Assembly (NCBI RefSeq): GCF_030272615.1
Contig: NC_081406.1
Span: 401,774,939 to 401,838,938 of the forward strand
DNA from: Cryptomeria japonica
Lineage: Eukaryota > Streptophyta > Pinopsida > Cupressales > Cupressaceae
Length of the DNA stretch: 64,000 nt
Direction of reading: 5' to 3'
The notes beneath the pieces were generated by a model that was not told the DNA's origin, did not search any database, and saw only the letters and a list, made by a program, of their open reading frames with translations. Positions within the stretch are counted from its first letter, which is position 1; each line of letters starts with the position of its first letter. This document shows positions 1 through 12,290 of the stretch, piece by piece. Made by a program: the position numbers and the translations under genes.

Positions 1-2
1 CA

Positions 3-967
3 TTGAAGGCCTTAAGTGGTAAATCACTAGAAGGATTGCCATTATTCACTAGTAAGATGGAGGCAGAAGTGGTCCTAGAATGGATAGAAGGCATGGAGAA
101 CCATTTTGAATGTGAAGGAATAATTGAAGCCCAAAGAGTCAAGGTATTCAAGTCAAGGATGAGAGGAGATGCTCTCACATGGTGGAAATTTGTGCAAGAC
201 GAGAGGAAGAAAATGGGCAAAGCACCCATCTCTTCTTGGAAATGGATGTTAGTCAAAATCAAAGAAGTCTATCTCCCTGATGACTATGAAGTGTAAATTC
301 ATAGAAAGAGACAAAAATTAAGACAAAAAGACCTTGATGTCAGAAGTTATACAGAGGAGTTTCACAAACTTAGCCTTAGATCTCATGTAGTGGAAGAAGA
401 GAGTCTCAAGGTTGCTAGGTACCTAAACGGTCTATAGTGGAACATCCAAGAAGAAATCAGTCTAATGAGCCCAAAGAAAGTCCATCAAACCTATCAAATT
501 TCCCTTAAGGTGGAAGAAAAACTGAAAAGAAGACATGACTCAAGCAACAATAGGGGAAAAGGTAGAGGAAAAGACAATAGAGGCCATAGGGGAGGCTTTG
601 GAGGAAGAAGTTCTGAACAAAGGACACAAGGTGAGTCTAAACTCACTGAGCAGCAAGAGAGTGGCACCAATAGAGGAGGATTCAATAGATGAAGGGGTCC
701 AACAATGGTTTTAGAGGAAGATATAGTGGACAAGGTAGAGGTTCCTCATATTTTGCAACAATGAAGTGTTACCATTGCAACCAACTTGGTCATCCAGCAT
801 ATAGGTGCCTAGAGAAGGGATCATCATCACAAGGTGGTGAAAGGAGAGTGAACTATCTTCAAGAAGAGTCTTCAAGCAACAAAACTTCAGAGGTTGTCTT
901 AGAGTCAGAGGTAGGTGACAACTTGATGATAAGGAGAACTTTGATCAAAGAACCGGTCAGAGAATAG
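3..967 (+). pseudogene. gag: gag of the chromovirus, broken
   Basis: The first 97 codons match the plant gypsy gag core (retrotrans_gag), including an ALTWW motif that packs the capsid fold. Codons after the stop at 294 continue in the same frame to about 690; a frameshift then leads to a Gly/Arg-rich segment and a zinc knuckle C-x2-C-x4-H-x4-C at 767-808 that would bind RNA during packaging. The stops at 294 (TAA) and 435 (TAG) sit where gag relatives carry Gln, so both look like C-to-T changes. The true start is outside the window. Confidence 0.85.
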
Positions 968-2880
968 CCAAGCCAAAGAAGGTCCTTATTTAGGATCGAA
1001 TGCAAGATTATAGACAAAGCTTGCAAAGTGATCATTGATTCAGGGTCAACAGACAATATTGTGTCAGAAGAGGCAGTGAGTAAGCTCAAATTACAAAGGA
1101 TGCCTCACAACAACCCTTATAGAGTCACTTGGTTGAACAACGACCAGCACGTCCTAGTCAATGAGAAAGCATGGGTGGATTTTACCATTGGAAGGTATAA
1201 GGACAAGGTGTTATGTGATGTCCTACCCATGGATACATGCCATCTTCTACTTGGACGACCATGGCAATTTGATAGACAAGCTTTTCATGATGGAGCCAAG
1301 AATGCATACTCATTCAAGAAAGATGGAGTCACATTCAAGATTCAGTCTATCCTTGAGGAAGGTGAAAAGAGGGCAGCAACTCCTAATGTTCTTTTGGTGA
1401 GTGAAAAGAAATTCTTGAAGACACTTGAGGAAGGTGAAGGTATAGGGTTTGCATTAGTAATGAAGCCTAAAGAGGAAGACAAGAAAGAGAAGCCAGATTT
1501 TCCAAAAGAAGTTCAAGACTTGTTGAAAAAGTTCAAAGGCATAGTGAGTGATGGACAACCAGCTACCTTACCTCCTAAAACAACCATAAGCCATCAAATA
1601 GACTTCATTCCTAGAGCATCCTTACCTAACAATGCAGCTTATAAAATGAATCCCCAATAAAATTTTGAGATTTCCGAGCAAATCCAAGAGCTCTTAGACC
1701 AAGGCCTAATTAGGAAAAACATTAGTCCTTGTGTTGTCCCTACCGTGTTAGCCCCAAAGAAAGGTGGTACTTGGAGATTGTGTACTGATTCTAGAGCTAT
1801 AAATAGGATCACCATTAGATATAGGTTCCCAATTCCTAGAATAGAAGACCTAATGGATTGTTTAGGAGAAGCCAAGTACTTTACCAAGATTGACCTTAAA
1901 AGTGGATATCACCAAATTAGGATTAAGGAGGGTGATGAGTGGAAAATTTCATTTAAGACTACTGAGGGTCTTTATGAATGGCTTGCAATTCCATTTGGAT
2001 TATCCAATGCTCCAAGAACCTTCATGAGACTCATGAATGAGGTGACGAAGGACTTCATAGGTAAATTTGTGGTGGTATACCTAGATGATTTTCTCATTTT
2101 TAGTAAGGATAGGGCAGATCATATTAGTCATTTGCAAGATGTATTACAAAGATTGTATGATGAAAAGCTAACCATGAACTTGGATAAGTGTGAATTTGTT
2201 GAGTAGGAGTTGGTTTACCTTGGGTTTGTGTTGTCTCAATAAAACCTCAAGATGGATCCCAGCAAGGTTGAAGCCATTGTAAATTGCCCTACTCCTAAGT
2301 CAGCAACAAAGGTGAGAAGCTTCCATGGACTAGCTCAATACTATAGGAAGTTCATTAGGCAATTCAGTGCTATATGTGCACCAATGTTAGACACCATTAG
2401 AGGTGGAATGAAGGAAAAGTTTTAGTGGGGTGAACAAGAAAACAAAGGTTTTGAAACCTTGAAGGAGAAGATAGCTACTCAACCAGTGCTAGTGTTGCCT
2501 AGTTTTGAGAAACTTTTCATAGTGGAATGTGATGCAAGCAATGTTGTAGTAGGTGCTATCCTAAGCCAAGAAGAAAGACCAGTAGCTTTCCATAGTGAGA
2601 AGCTAAGTGATGCAAAGAGGAAGTACTCCTCTTATGACTTGGAACTATATGCGTTAGTTCAGGCTTTGAGGAAGTGGAGACACTATCTCCTTCCTAAGGA
2701 ATTTGTAGTCTATGTAGACAACCAAGCATTAAATTTTCTAAACTCACAGAAAAACTCAATCTTAAACACATGAAATGGGTGGAGTACATGCAAGCCTACA
2801 CATTCACCATTAAGCACAAGAAAGGGCAGTTAAACTGGGTTGCTGATGCATTAAGAAGGAGACTTTTGACAATCCAAGAA
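968..2880 (+). pseudogene. pol: protease, reverse transcriptase and RNase H of the chromovirus, broken
   Basis: The protease has the retropepsin DSGST active site near 1036 and the later LLGRPW signature near 1248. Reverse transcriptase follows from about 1650; the catalytic YLDDF box is near 2080, preceded by the typical FGLSNAP segment. RNase H starts near 2459 with acidic residues in [14 protein letters not shown] and VYVDNQ. Stops at 1658, 2204, 2239 and 2423 and a one-base deletion near 2755, just after the RNase H core, break the frame. The stop at 2204 replaces a Trp expected from relatives, the one at 2423 a Gln. Confidence 0.9.
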
Positions 2881-2886
2881 ATCTAA

Positions 2887-4335
2887 TTGAATAGCATAGG
2901 TGTTGATAGTTTTAGAGACTTATACCTAGAGGATGAAGACTTCTCAAATGCCTACAAGGTGTGTAAAGAGTATCAAAATCACTTCCATAGTGAGTATTCT
3001 AATTTTGCTTTGCAAAATGGACTATTGTTTAGAGTTGGGAAGCTTTGTGTGCCTAGAGGTTCAATGAGAGAAAACCTCATACAAGAGAAGCATAATGGCA
3101 GCCTTAGTGGACATTTTGGAGTCAATAAGACTCAAGAGTTGGTTCAGAGGTACTACTATTGGCCAAGGATGAATCAAGATGTGAAAAAGTATGTGGAGAC
3201 TTGCATAGTTTGCCAAAAGGCCAAAGGTACTTCTTCAAATGCCTGTTTATACCAACCTCTTCCCATACCAAATAGACCTTGGGAGTGCATTAGTATGGAC
3301 TTTTTAGTAGGTTTACCAAGGAAAAAGTAGGGATTTGACAATATTTATGTCATTGTGGACAGATTTAGTAAGATGAATCACTTTGTGCCTTGCAAGACTA
3401 CTCATGATGCATGTCAAATCGCTCATTTGTTCTTTAAGGAAGTAGTAAGGATACATGGTTTACCCATGAGCATTGTTTCAGATAGGGACTCAAAGTTCAT
3501 GAGTCATTTTTGGAAGACACTTTGGCAAAATCTTGGCACCAACCTCTCTTTTGGATCAACCTACCATCCTCAAATAGATGGGTAGACCGAAGTGGTGAAT
3601 AGGAGCTTAGGGAACGTATTAAGGTGCCTTACCAAAGAGTATGGTCAGACATGGGATCAATTACTTTCACAAGCTAAATATGCATATAATGACACCATAA
3701 ATAGGACTACCGACAAGAGCCATTTTGAAGTGGTCTATGGTGTGCACCCAAGAGGTATTTTGGAGTTGAGAGACTTAGGTAGTGCAGTAGAAAGAAGTGG
3801 ATAGACAGAAGACTTTTCTTAGTCAATGAAGGAAGACCATGAATTAGTCAAGCAAGCATTGATGGAGAACACAAGAAAAATCAAATAAAAAGTTGATGAA
3901 AGACGGAAGAACCTCCAATTTCAAGTGGAAGATCTTGTCATGGTGCACCTAAACAAATCAAGGCTACAACAAGGAGTGCCTAACAAGTTGTAAATAAGAA
4001 GGTTGGATCCATGTGCCATTCTAGCCAATTATGGAGAAAATGCATTCAAGGTGGACCTACCTAGTCACACAGGATTATCACTAGTTTTCAACATAGAAAA
4101 CTTAGTTGCCTACAAAGGACCAATTCAAGGTTCAAATTATAGTCACTCAGAGGTATCAGATGATTTCAACAACCTTCAACTACCATCCAAACCAAATCCA
4201 AAGGCTAAGAAGGTGTTGAGTTCAAGGATCGCCAAGAAGACAAGGCATCAAACCTACTGGGAGCACCTAATCAAATGGCAGGGTATGGATGATGTTGAAG
4301 CTACATGGGTTCTTGAGACAAGTTTAAGAAGCTAG
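2887..4335 (+). pseudogene. int: integrase with C-terminal chromodomain, broken
   Basis: An H2C2 zinc finger lies at about 3085-3225 (H-x3-H, then C-x2-C in CIVCQKA). The DDE core follows: Asp in SMDFLVG at 3298, Asp in VSDRDSKF at 3480, and the Glu of the TEVVNRS segment at about 3590, immediately after a stop at 3583. The C-terminal segment at 4240-4320 (LIKWQGMDDVEATWVLE) is a chromodomain, which in chromoviruses directs integration to heterochromatin. Further stops at 3328, 3802, 3820, 3886 and 3991 mostly sit where Gln is expected. Confidence 0.88.
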
Positions 4336-4360
4336 GCATTGAACAAAATATGATTCCCAA

Positions 4361-4370
4361 GGAGGTGACA
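4361..4370 (+). other. polypurine tract of the chromovirus
   Basis: GGAGGTGACA lies 25 bases after the end of the chromodomain frame and directly before TGATTTTC, the likely LTR start. Position and purine content fit the primer for plus-strand DNA synthesis in plant gypsy elements. The 5' LTR is outside the window, so the boundary cannot be confirmed here. Confidence 0.6.
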
Positions 4371-6190
4371 TGATTTTCTTTTGTTTGGGAGAATGGTGCA
4401 GGAGCACCTAGGACTTAGGCTAGTAGTCTTTTCTCAATTTTGGCTTGTACTGATCCTAGCCAAGTTAGGTAGTGAATAAGGACTATAGGAGGGTCCAAGA
4501 GTGGGTGAGATGAGTAAAATGTAGGCCTAGATTGAGTTAGTTCTTCTTAGGTTTGCATTTTGTGCATAAGTGGTGGTTTGAGTAGGTAGTTGACCTTCTT
4601 GTTGGTCAAAAGTGTCAAAACTTGGTATAAGCATTAGGGAGGGTTAAATTAGTCTTATAAATTATTTAAAAGTCATGAGTGATGACTTAGAATAGGTCTC
4701 ATAGGTTGAGAAGGCCAAAAAGTGCAAAAGTGCAAAGTTACAAAAAGTTGTCATGACAACTTTTGTCCTAAATTGGTTAGCAATGGAGTTAGGGATGGCC
4801 CAATTCGCTATAAGGACTCCAAACATGGGGAATACTATAATAACCCTCTCTTTCATGGTTACCAAGGTTAGAGTATTTGTTTTGTAAGATCAACAATCTG
4901 AAACTACTCATTTTCGGACTAGTTGACATCATTTTGGCTTGTTTTACTCATTTTGTGAATAAAAATGGATTGAATCCATTGATTTAGTAATGGATTGAGT
5001 TTCTTTAGTGTTTTAAAGAGTTTTTATTTCCATTTAAAGCTTTTTAATTAGTTTGTATTAGTTTTTTCTTGTTTTGGTTTGCAAACAACCAGTTTTGGCT
5101 TGTGCATAGCAGTTTTATGTAAAATGGTTGCCCCATGAATTCCATCCATGCTACCATCATGGACTATTGGGACATGGAGGGTAACCACTTTTATAGTGTA
5201 CATATTCAGGGAAAAGTTTTGGAGATGAAATTTAATATGACTATCACCTTGTTCTAGGTGAGTCGAGGAGCAACCTAGCTAGAGAAGACAGGGTGAATTT
5301 GGAGTGTAAAGTACAGGGATGGATGCAAGATCAAAATATAACCTTTTGGATGGGTCCATGAAGTTATTAGAGAGTTTCCTATGCAAGGGGAAGCCAAAAA
5401 AAATCCTTTTGATTCTCATTTTCCAAACTAGACCAGTCACTGCCGGTTAGGAGGCCTAGAAAGCCTTAAAAATCCTCATTTTTGGGTTAGGGAATTGTAC
5501 GGTGGGATAAGGAACCAAAACCACAAAAATAAATTGAGGTTAGGTGTATCTTTGAAGAAAATCCAAACTTGTTGCAAGGTCTTTTGGACCATTTTCCTCC
5601 AAGCCCTAGAAAACTGGATTTTGGAGGCCTAATTGGGGCTCATTCCTTGTAGCCCTCTTCTAGGCAAAATATTGAAATCGGTAAGGAAGGAAATTAAAGA
5701 AAAAATCAAAAGGACCCAAAAGGAATTCAAAAATTTTTAGTAGCCACCTCCACACCTCTGCATCAACTCACAATAGTAGGAGGTCAAATTGGCAAGTTGA
5801 AGCCAAGACAACCCTGATGAGCACATGGGAAGCATTGTGAATTGGTAGGGTTCCTAGTGAAAACACTTGAAAAAAACACCTTTAAATTGACAAGAGGCAA
5901 GCCCTAGAAAATATTGAGAAGGACTTGGAGGTCTTAGAATATAGCTAGGCCTGGAGAGTTGTTGGAATTGAGCAACACTAGCTAGGTGAAGTGTGAGCAA
6001 GGTATGTAAACCCCATCATTCATGTCCTAAGGGACATGCAAAAAAGAAAAATTGTATAAAATACACAATCATGATTAAACATTCAAGTGCAAGAGTATTA
6101 CTTTACTCAAGTACTTTTAAAAATTTAACCTTAAACATAGTTGTTAAATGCATAAATAATAGTATTCATTGATGCCATAATTAGTTTTTA
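4371..6190 (+). repeat. probable 3' LTR of the chromovirus and adjoining non-coding DNA
   Basis: The LTR should begin with TG at 4371. I could not fix its end because the matching 5' LTR is not in the window. The stretch contains no convincing coding sequence. A TATA-like TATAAATTATTTAAA lies at about 4657. The rest of the interval up to 6190 shows nothing recognisable. Confidence 0.5.
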
Positions 6191-6195
6191 TAATG

Positions 6196-6490
6196 AGGAT
6201 GCATTCAATTTAAAATACAACATAAAGCATACATCACGACTCTTCAAAGGGAGTTGCCTTAAGGGTACAAAACTAAATAACTTGTAATTATTCAAAATTA
6301 AACATAAAGTATGCACAAATAACTTGGTTTTCATTGATGCCTTCTACATGTGGTAGACCTTAAACAAAATTACTAGATTAGATTTTATAATTAGGATGCA
6401 TGATTTAAAATGCTATATAAAATATACATCACGACTTTTAAAAGGGAGGTGGATTAAGGGTTCAAACTATAACTTACTTGTATATATTCA
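6196..6490. repeat. diverged tandem duplication of about 190 bp
   Basis: Two similar segments follow one another, near 6196-6300 and 6390-6480. Both contain the order GGATGCAT, TTTAAAAT, ATACATCACGACT, AAAGGGAG and TTAAGGGT. The second copy runs into the 3' end of the transposase-like pseudogene on the minus strand. It may be the terminal region of that element or older target sequence. Confidence 0.5.
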
Positions 6491-9400
6491 TTTTTTATAC
6501 CATCTGCATCCTCTCTCTTTTTCAAAGCATCTATAATTGTCTTGTGCTCTTCCATAGAGAGAGTCCATAATTGTTTATTACTAGGTCTACCATGATATCT
6601 ATCCAATTTTATATTAGTTGCCACTACCAAATGCGAGTAATGTATAATATTCTTCTCTAATTCATAATCTTCAAACATGGGCAATCCATTCTTTCTTGTT
6701 ATATATTTGTGTAGTCAGGTGCCAACAACAACCATAGATCCTGTTGGATAGTCATAACCATCATCATCAACTTGAGGATTGGTTGACTTATGTTTTGGCT
6801 ATACACATCGAGCCAACCAATACTCTGTCCCCTCTTCATTTTCCTTTGGTGCAACAACAACATAGACATGTCTTGTGCACAAAACAATTTTATTTTAATA
6901 TTTAATGAGATATAAAAACAAAAATATACACTGTAAGATTTCATATATGTACTATTTAATAAATCAAAAAAATTCAAAAATAATTTTACCTTCTTGTATA
7001 AGATCTGAAATGCAATCATAGTCATTTGATGCAAACATCTGATCCATATGTTCATTAGTTCTTTCATGTGGATCATTTGCATCTATGGGTGTCAACGATC
7101 TTTGTTTCCATTCTTCAACCCATTCTTTATTCTCACAAAATTCCCAATCTTCGAAAACACAAAACTGACAAAAGCAAGCAAGCTCCCTTGTGAATATAGT
7201 CGATGTGTTTGAATTAGAACTCTTAAACAAATGCTATTTATCTGATCCAATGATGGTATTACAATCATGTCGAATAGGAATACTATCTTCCTCTACCAAC
7301 CAGAAGAAACATCGAATTGCAGAGTTCTTAGTTGATCCTTTTGACAACTTTGAATTGCACCAATCTACAACTGCACAAGCATCTTTGAATTTCACTGCAT
7401 CCTCAAATTTCAATTGTTCTCTAGAAAGAGCTCTTTTTACATAGGCACCAACTCCATCATGTTCCCCCTTACCATGTCTCGCTTCAAAAAAACTCCATAA
7501 ATGTTGGACATTGGTTTTCTTGTGAATTCTGCATAGCCAATAAAACATTCTTGCATTTTTTAATTGTCCAGTGCAGTTATTTGACCATATCATATGTTGT
7601 TTCATGCCAATTTCTCTTTCCTTAAGATTATCATGAAATACCTCGAAGCAATGCTGAACAAACTCTGACAAGTGTAATCAATTATCACTAACATAGAAAT
7701 GATACTCCCTCAAAAAAGATTTGTTATCTTCTGTACTGTCATGGTCATGTCTATATATAATGTGCACAAATATGGCCACTTTCATTGAGTTGTAGTATTG
7801 TGATTGAGTTTCCTCTTGTGGTTTTAGAGTATAATTCTCTACAAAATCCACAACTGATACTATTGTTCCAACTGGAAATGTGTTCTTGCATATGCGGAAT
7901 TGTCCATCAAGCCATCAGACATGTTGGGAATGTTTCACATATTTTGGAACAATATGACTTTTAAACTCACTGATAAATGCATTCACACTATTATGTTCTA
8001 TAATCAATTCTAAACGTTTCCCCATATTTCCATCCTTTAAAGGGTATTCTATATTTTTAAATCTCCTAACATCAACCATTTTTTGTCCAAACTCAGATGA
8101 AACATGTTCATGCAAACATTCACCTATCAAAGAATAGTTCCCACATAAATTGCAAAGGCCATAAATGCATGAACTAGAAAGAAATAATTGCTCATTTGGT
8201 GGTTTACAAAATAAACTTGCAATAAAATTTTTTATAGTTTCAGGTGGAACATAAACACCACAATCCTGCACAAGATCATTACCATGCAACATACAACGTA
8301 TGTATCAAAAAATATCATAATAGTAACGAAACTAAACATGAGTTTTACAACAACAAGATATTATTTGTTTATTGATTTTAACATACTAGGGTTTGCAATT
8401 TTCAAATGATCTTTGACTAATTCGTAAATTCATTAACACAAATTCATCACTAAATTTTTTAAAGAATTTTGTTTGAGTCATGTCAAGAAGATGTTTTGGA
8501 TGAGGATGATGAATTTTTGATCCCACCCTTAACTTTAAAACATCTCTAGCATTTGATGAAACTCTAGTGTTATCATGCCAAAATTTTGCGATTAATTGTT
8601 TAGTTTCATCATTTAATTTCATGTCCAACCTTTGAAGTCTACCACTAAAACTCCAACAATGGTTTAGTGGATCAATTTCAATTGTGTCTCTTCTTTTGGC
8701 TGCTCTTGACAAGGTTCTACAATGTAAGTAAATAGCCACTTATATCACTTAACATTCTTTTACTAACAATTGTTTTGTCAACTATAGTAGTTGTTATAAC
8801 TCTACATGCCACATTCTTATCTTTAGATCGACTTGTTTTTCTGATAGAATTGATGGCACTGGCAACAGTAGATACAACTTGCTTATATGGTTCATCTTTT
8901 CTTTTTGGTTTTGCATAAATACCTATTTTTTTCATGACTTTACACATTTTTAACATAATTATTAATTGTAGCATTAATTGACATTGGAATCCTAACTTTT
9001 TATTATAGAAAAATTGTTTATATAATCTGTTCAGATGTATTCTTATTTATCTCCAAGAAACTAACCCATTAAGATTATCTAGCACATTGCTATCAATAGT
9101 AAACAAATTACATTCAGTTTCTTTCAGAGAGGGTGGTGTAATATTTTCAATTTTTATTTCTTTTTGTATTGGTGTATTAAATTTATATCGAGCTTCATTT
9201 AAATTAGCAATTTGATTGGCATCATAGTCTTGGGGATTTAAAAACATACTAGGATTCACATCCACATGAACATTTGCATCAACAGTCATACTTGTTTTTG
9301 GTTCTACATTTCTTGCATCCATCAGGATCTCTTCAATGGTCTCATCTACGACAGGCACTGAACTAGATGCATAAATGTTATTCAATTGTCATTGTTGTGA

Positions 9401-9502
9401 TCTTTGATCTCTTTGGCATTTTGCCTCCTTCTCTCTTTGTGCTTGAATTTCGTCCGCTTTCATTGTCATCCTTTGTTTCTTTTGACATTGCTTAGAACCC
9501 AT
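6454..9502 (-). pseudogene. transposase-like protein of an uncharacterised eukaryotic family, broken
   Basis: From an ATG at 9502 a largely continuous coding run reaches 6454. 8292 to 6964 is one frame with three stops (7915, 7673, 7234). Signatures in order: a C-x2-C segment (CIYGLCNLC) near 8150, DFVENY near 7835, VSDN near 7680, WSNNCTGQLKN near 7570 and HGKGEHDGVG near 7475. As I recall, uncharacterised proteins of animals and plants share this pattern (DF-x-ENY, WSDGC-x-x-Q-x-K, HGKG-x-x-DG), often as repeated, transposon-like genes. Three spaced Asp residues suggest an RNase H-like fold, but that is inference; here WSD has become WSN. Frameshifts lie near 8739. An AT-rich GT...AG interval (6989-6872) looks like an intron, although the downstream frame is off by one base. 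Confidence 0.6.
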
Positions 9503-9689
9503 CTTTACAAACTCCTCTTCAAAAAATAATATTTCTTTTTACCGAGTTCTTCTAAAATTTGTGTAAAAAAGATAAAAAAGGTAGTGCCAAATGCTGTAAA
9601 AAATGTTTTTCAGTACGGATTCCAATGATAATCTGGTAAATTGATGCAATCTTTTCTTTTTTTGACAGTATCGGTAATTTATGAATGAG

Positions 9690-9800
9690 CCCCCATTTAA
9701 TAACGGGGGCCCGTTATTTAAATAACGGGTCGTGCCTGTTCCTAAAACCAATGGTTAAAAAAGGAACGAGACCCCATTTTCAAAATGGGGGCCTGTTCTA
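9690..9800. repeat. cluster of perfect palindromes
   Basis: CCCGTTATTTAAATAACGGG at 9710-9729 is a perfect 20-bp palindrome. It overlaps a near-palindrome AATAACGGGGGCCCGTTATT (9699-9718). CCCCATTTTCAAAATGGGG at 9772-9790 is a second perfect inverted repeat with a one-base centre. The cluster lies about 190 bp upstream of the start of the transposase-like pseudogene, so it may be a transposon terminus or its transposase-binding region. No matching cluster was found at the other end. Confidence 0.75.
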
Positions 9801-11439
9801 TAGAACTTGATTCCACAACCCACCACTTGCCTTGAGATTAGGTCCAAGATAGGCCTGGGATGGCCTCACCTAAGACATGGACCTGCAAATTCAAATCTCC
9901 ATGAACGAAAGCACAAATATGAACTTCTGAAATAGTTTACGTGCCTCTAATTAGAGAATTTTTATATGAAATTAAAACCCATTTTATATTATACTATCTA
10001 GATTCTAAATATGTAAATTTATTTAAAAATTGATTATTTTAACTATTTTTCATTTAATTTATACTAAATCGGGTCCATAAACTTAAAATATTAACTAATT
10101 TTGTTAATTTAATAACTTTTTTATTTTAATAAATTTTTTAAAAAAAATTATGTCATCAATATACACAAAATTCTTTTCTATTTGAAAAAAAAAATCAAAA
10201 AATGTTAAGTTTACGTCAAATTATGTGGGTCGTACACGTCAAATTTTTAAAAAGATAATTATGGTCATTAAAAAATTGATTAAAAAAATATTTAAAAAAA
10301 AAATACATAAAAAAATATGCTCATTAATCTTCAGTGCGTTAAAAACCATTTTCCAAAACAGTTTGAGAAAATAATTTTAATTGTCTCAAAAAGTGTGGGT
10401 CGTACACATGCATGGTAAGGTCCTGAAACAGGCATTTTTAAAACATAGTTTTTAGAACTCCATTCAAAAAGTCATTTTTTATTATGTGGGTATTAAAATA
10501 AATTACATATTTAGAAAGTAAACTCAGAGGGCTATCTTTTATATTAATGACTTTTTCAAAGATTCAATCTCCAAGTGTTTCAAAATTTAAGCTCAAATGA
10601 GACAAAATCTAAAAATCAGGGAAAACACTTCCACTTTTTGGCCAAAAAGTGGACTCAGCTTCTTGCACTAACCCAAAGACTAAAATAGGTGCTAGGAGAG
10701 TGTGAAATTGGACACAATAGTAAAGATGTACAATTTATGACGCTATAGGGAGAGTACTGAAAAATTAAAAAATGCCTCCTTAAAGAAAATTGACTCAGAA
10801 GTTAGTCTAGTGAGTCATCAATTACATTATCTTTCCAATATTTTTGGAAAGTTTGAACCTCCTAGTTTAGAAGTATTGGAAAATATTACCACTAATATGA
10901 GGTAATAGACATATTAGTAGACTTGTCACTAAGGTAATCTTTTGGAATTCCTTGACATAATTTTGAGTCATTACCAAAATTTACAACCCTAATCTTCCTA
11001 GAGTGGGGATCCCAATGCTGATTCCACCATTCAATTGGACCAATATAACTATGCAAAATCACTTTAATGTAGAATCCACAAAATAATCACTATTGTAATC
11101 AATAATAGACTTGAATTTTTTTCTCTCATTCCAATCACAATTCACATCATCGTTGTTGTATTGAGTTAAATAGTCATTTTTAACCAATTTTTTTATCACA
11201 TTCATGGAAGATTTATTATGATGATGCTCATATACCCACAATTCACTATTCCATTGAGCCACATTAATTCAAATTCAATATAGACATTTTGAGGTTCACT
11301 AAGTATTATATTAGTTGAATCTCGTTGCAACTTTGCCTTTGTTGAACTTCACTCTCCAAATAATCTCTTTTTCTTTGACTTTTTTTCGATTCCCTTCTAG
11401 TTTTATTTAAACCTTTCTCTTCAAGCTAAAATATAGCTT

Positions 11440-11441
<2 letters not shown>
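9801..11441. other. AT-rich stretch without recognisable gene
   Basis: Nothing codes convincingly. The word GTGGGTCGTACAC occurs twice (10224 and 10398), which hints at decayed repeats. A 67-codon open frame at 11059-11262 on the minus strand has no similarity I recognise and is probably chance. Confidence 0.6.

Positions 11442-11529
<88 letters not shown>
11442..11529. repeat. (GA)44 microsatellite
   Basis: Eighty-eight bases of uninterrupted GA repeat. It lies just beyond the protease remnant of a decayed gypsy element (minus strand), between the protease and where reverse transcriptase would be expected. Confidence 0.98.
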
Positions 11530-11531
<2 letters not shown>

Positions 11532-11559
11532 ACCTCAATTGCTTCTTCCTCTTTCCATA

Positions 11560-12217
11560 GTTTTAAGATAGTTTTCCTTTCTTCATGTTGAATCTCATAA
11601 TTATTTTCTCTACCTAAATGGATTATATTTTAGTAATATTGACATCTCCTACCCAACAATAAAATACATGCATCCATGAGCACCACATCATAGAGTACTT
11701 CATCCCCATAGGGACCAATTTTGAAAGAAATAAGACAAGACCTATTCACAAGCACACTATAACTCTTCTTTAATAAAGAAATCTTGTAAAGGTTAGCTTT
11801 TGGAATGTAATTTATGAATTATTTATTGACTTACTAGATTTTCAATAGGTCCACCATCTATCATCACCCTACACACTATCTTTAAATTTATGTTTTATTT
11901 AAAAAATGTTCTTCCTCTTCTAATCAACTTTGAGGGTTTATTTCTCTCTAGATATTAAGGTCCTTCTCAACATTAGTTTCTCTCTTGACTCAACTTTAGC
12001 TTCATCCAACCAAGGTTTTTCTTCTTCTTGGAATACCATCACTCGTTTGGGGTTTTGAGGCAAACCTTGAAATAAAACACTTTAATGGATTCCACTCTCT
12101 AGAAGGAAATGATCCTTGACCTCTACCTCTAAAGCTTTCCCTTACTCTAAATTCATCCTTCCCATTCTTTCCTTCTACTTCTTCACTCGTGGTAGTTTCT
12201 GAATAAACCTCTTTTTC
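11560..12217 (-). pseudogene. decayed Ty3/gypsy element: end of gag and protease
   Basis: Read on the minus strand, 12170-12090 gives a Gly/Arg-rich gag tail (RGRGQGSF). 11890-11640 gives a protease-like run with VMIDGGPIENLVS and, after many stops, SFKIGPYGDEVLYDVVLMD and CILLLGR. The same order occurs in the protease of the chromovirus at 1028-1255 (DSGST, DVLPMD, LLLGRPW). The gag half of the same element lies beyond the LINE at 19951-20700, so the LINE inserted into it. Frames are badly broken; no reverse transcriptase was found to its left. Confidence 0.7.
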
Positions 12218-12233
12218 CCTTATTGTGATTGTT
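12218..12233. repeat. LINE target-site duplication, left copy
   Basis: CCTTATTGTGATTGTT matches the 16 bases at 19935-19950 exactly. On the outer side the similarity extends through a T/C tract with one gap. On the inner side the next bases are the poly(A) end of the LINE seen as T residues. Confidence 0.85.
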
Positions 12234-12290
12234 TTTTATTAAGGTAAAAGAAGGTTTTGAAGGGGCCCTGAAACCCTTTACAAGTAGAAC

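Larger units (their letters stand above)
1..4370 (+). mobile_element. Ty3/gypsy chromovirus, internal region (5' end outside window)
   Basis: In order this stretch encodes gag with a CCHC knuckle, aspartic protease, reverse transcriptase, RNase H, integrase and a C-terminal chromodomain, the order and composition of a chromovirus. The gag start and 5' LTR lie left of the window. The reading frame changes near 690 and near 2770, and more than ten stop codons interrupt it, so the copy is dead. A purine-rich tract and a TG dinucleotide at 4371 mark the expected start of the 3' LTR. The clade within the chromoviruses was not resolved. Confidence 0.93.

Noticed and set aside
4003-4335. Separate host chromodomain gene
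   Set aside because: It is in the frame of the integrase and ends just before the polypurine tract, so it belongs to the chromovirus.
11059-11262. 67-codon open frame on the minus strand
   Set aside because: Asn/Lys/Tyr-rich as expected of AT-rich random sequence; no conserved motif.
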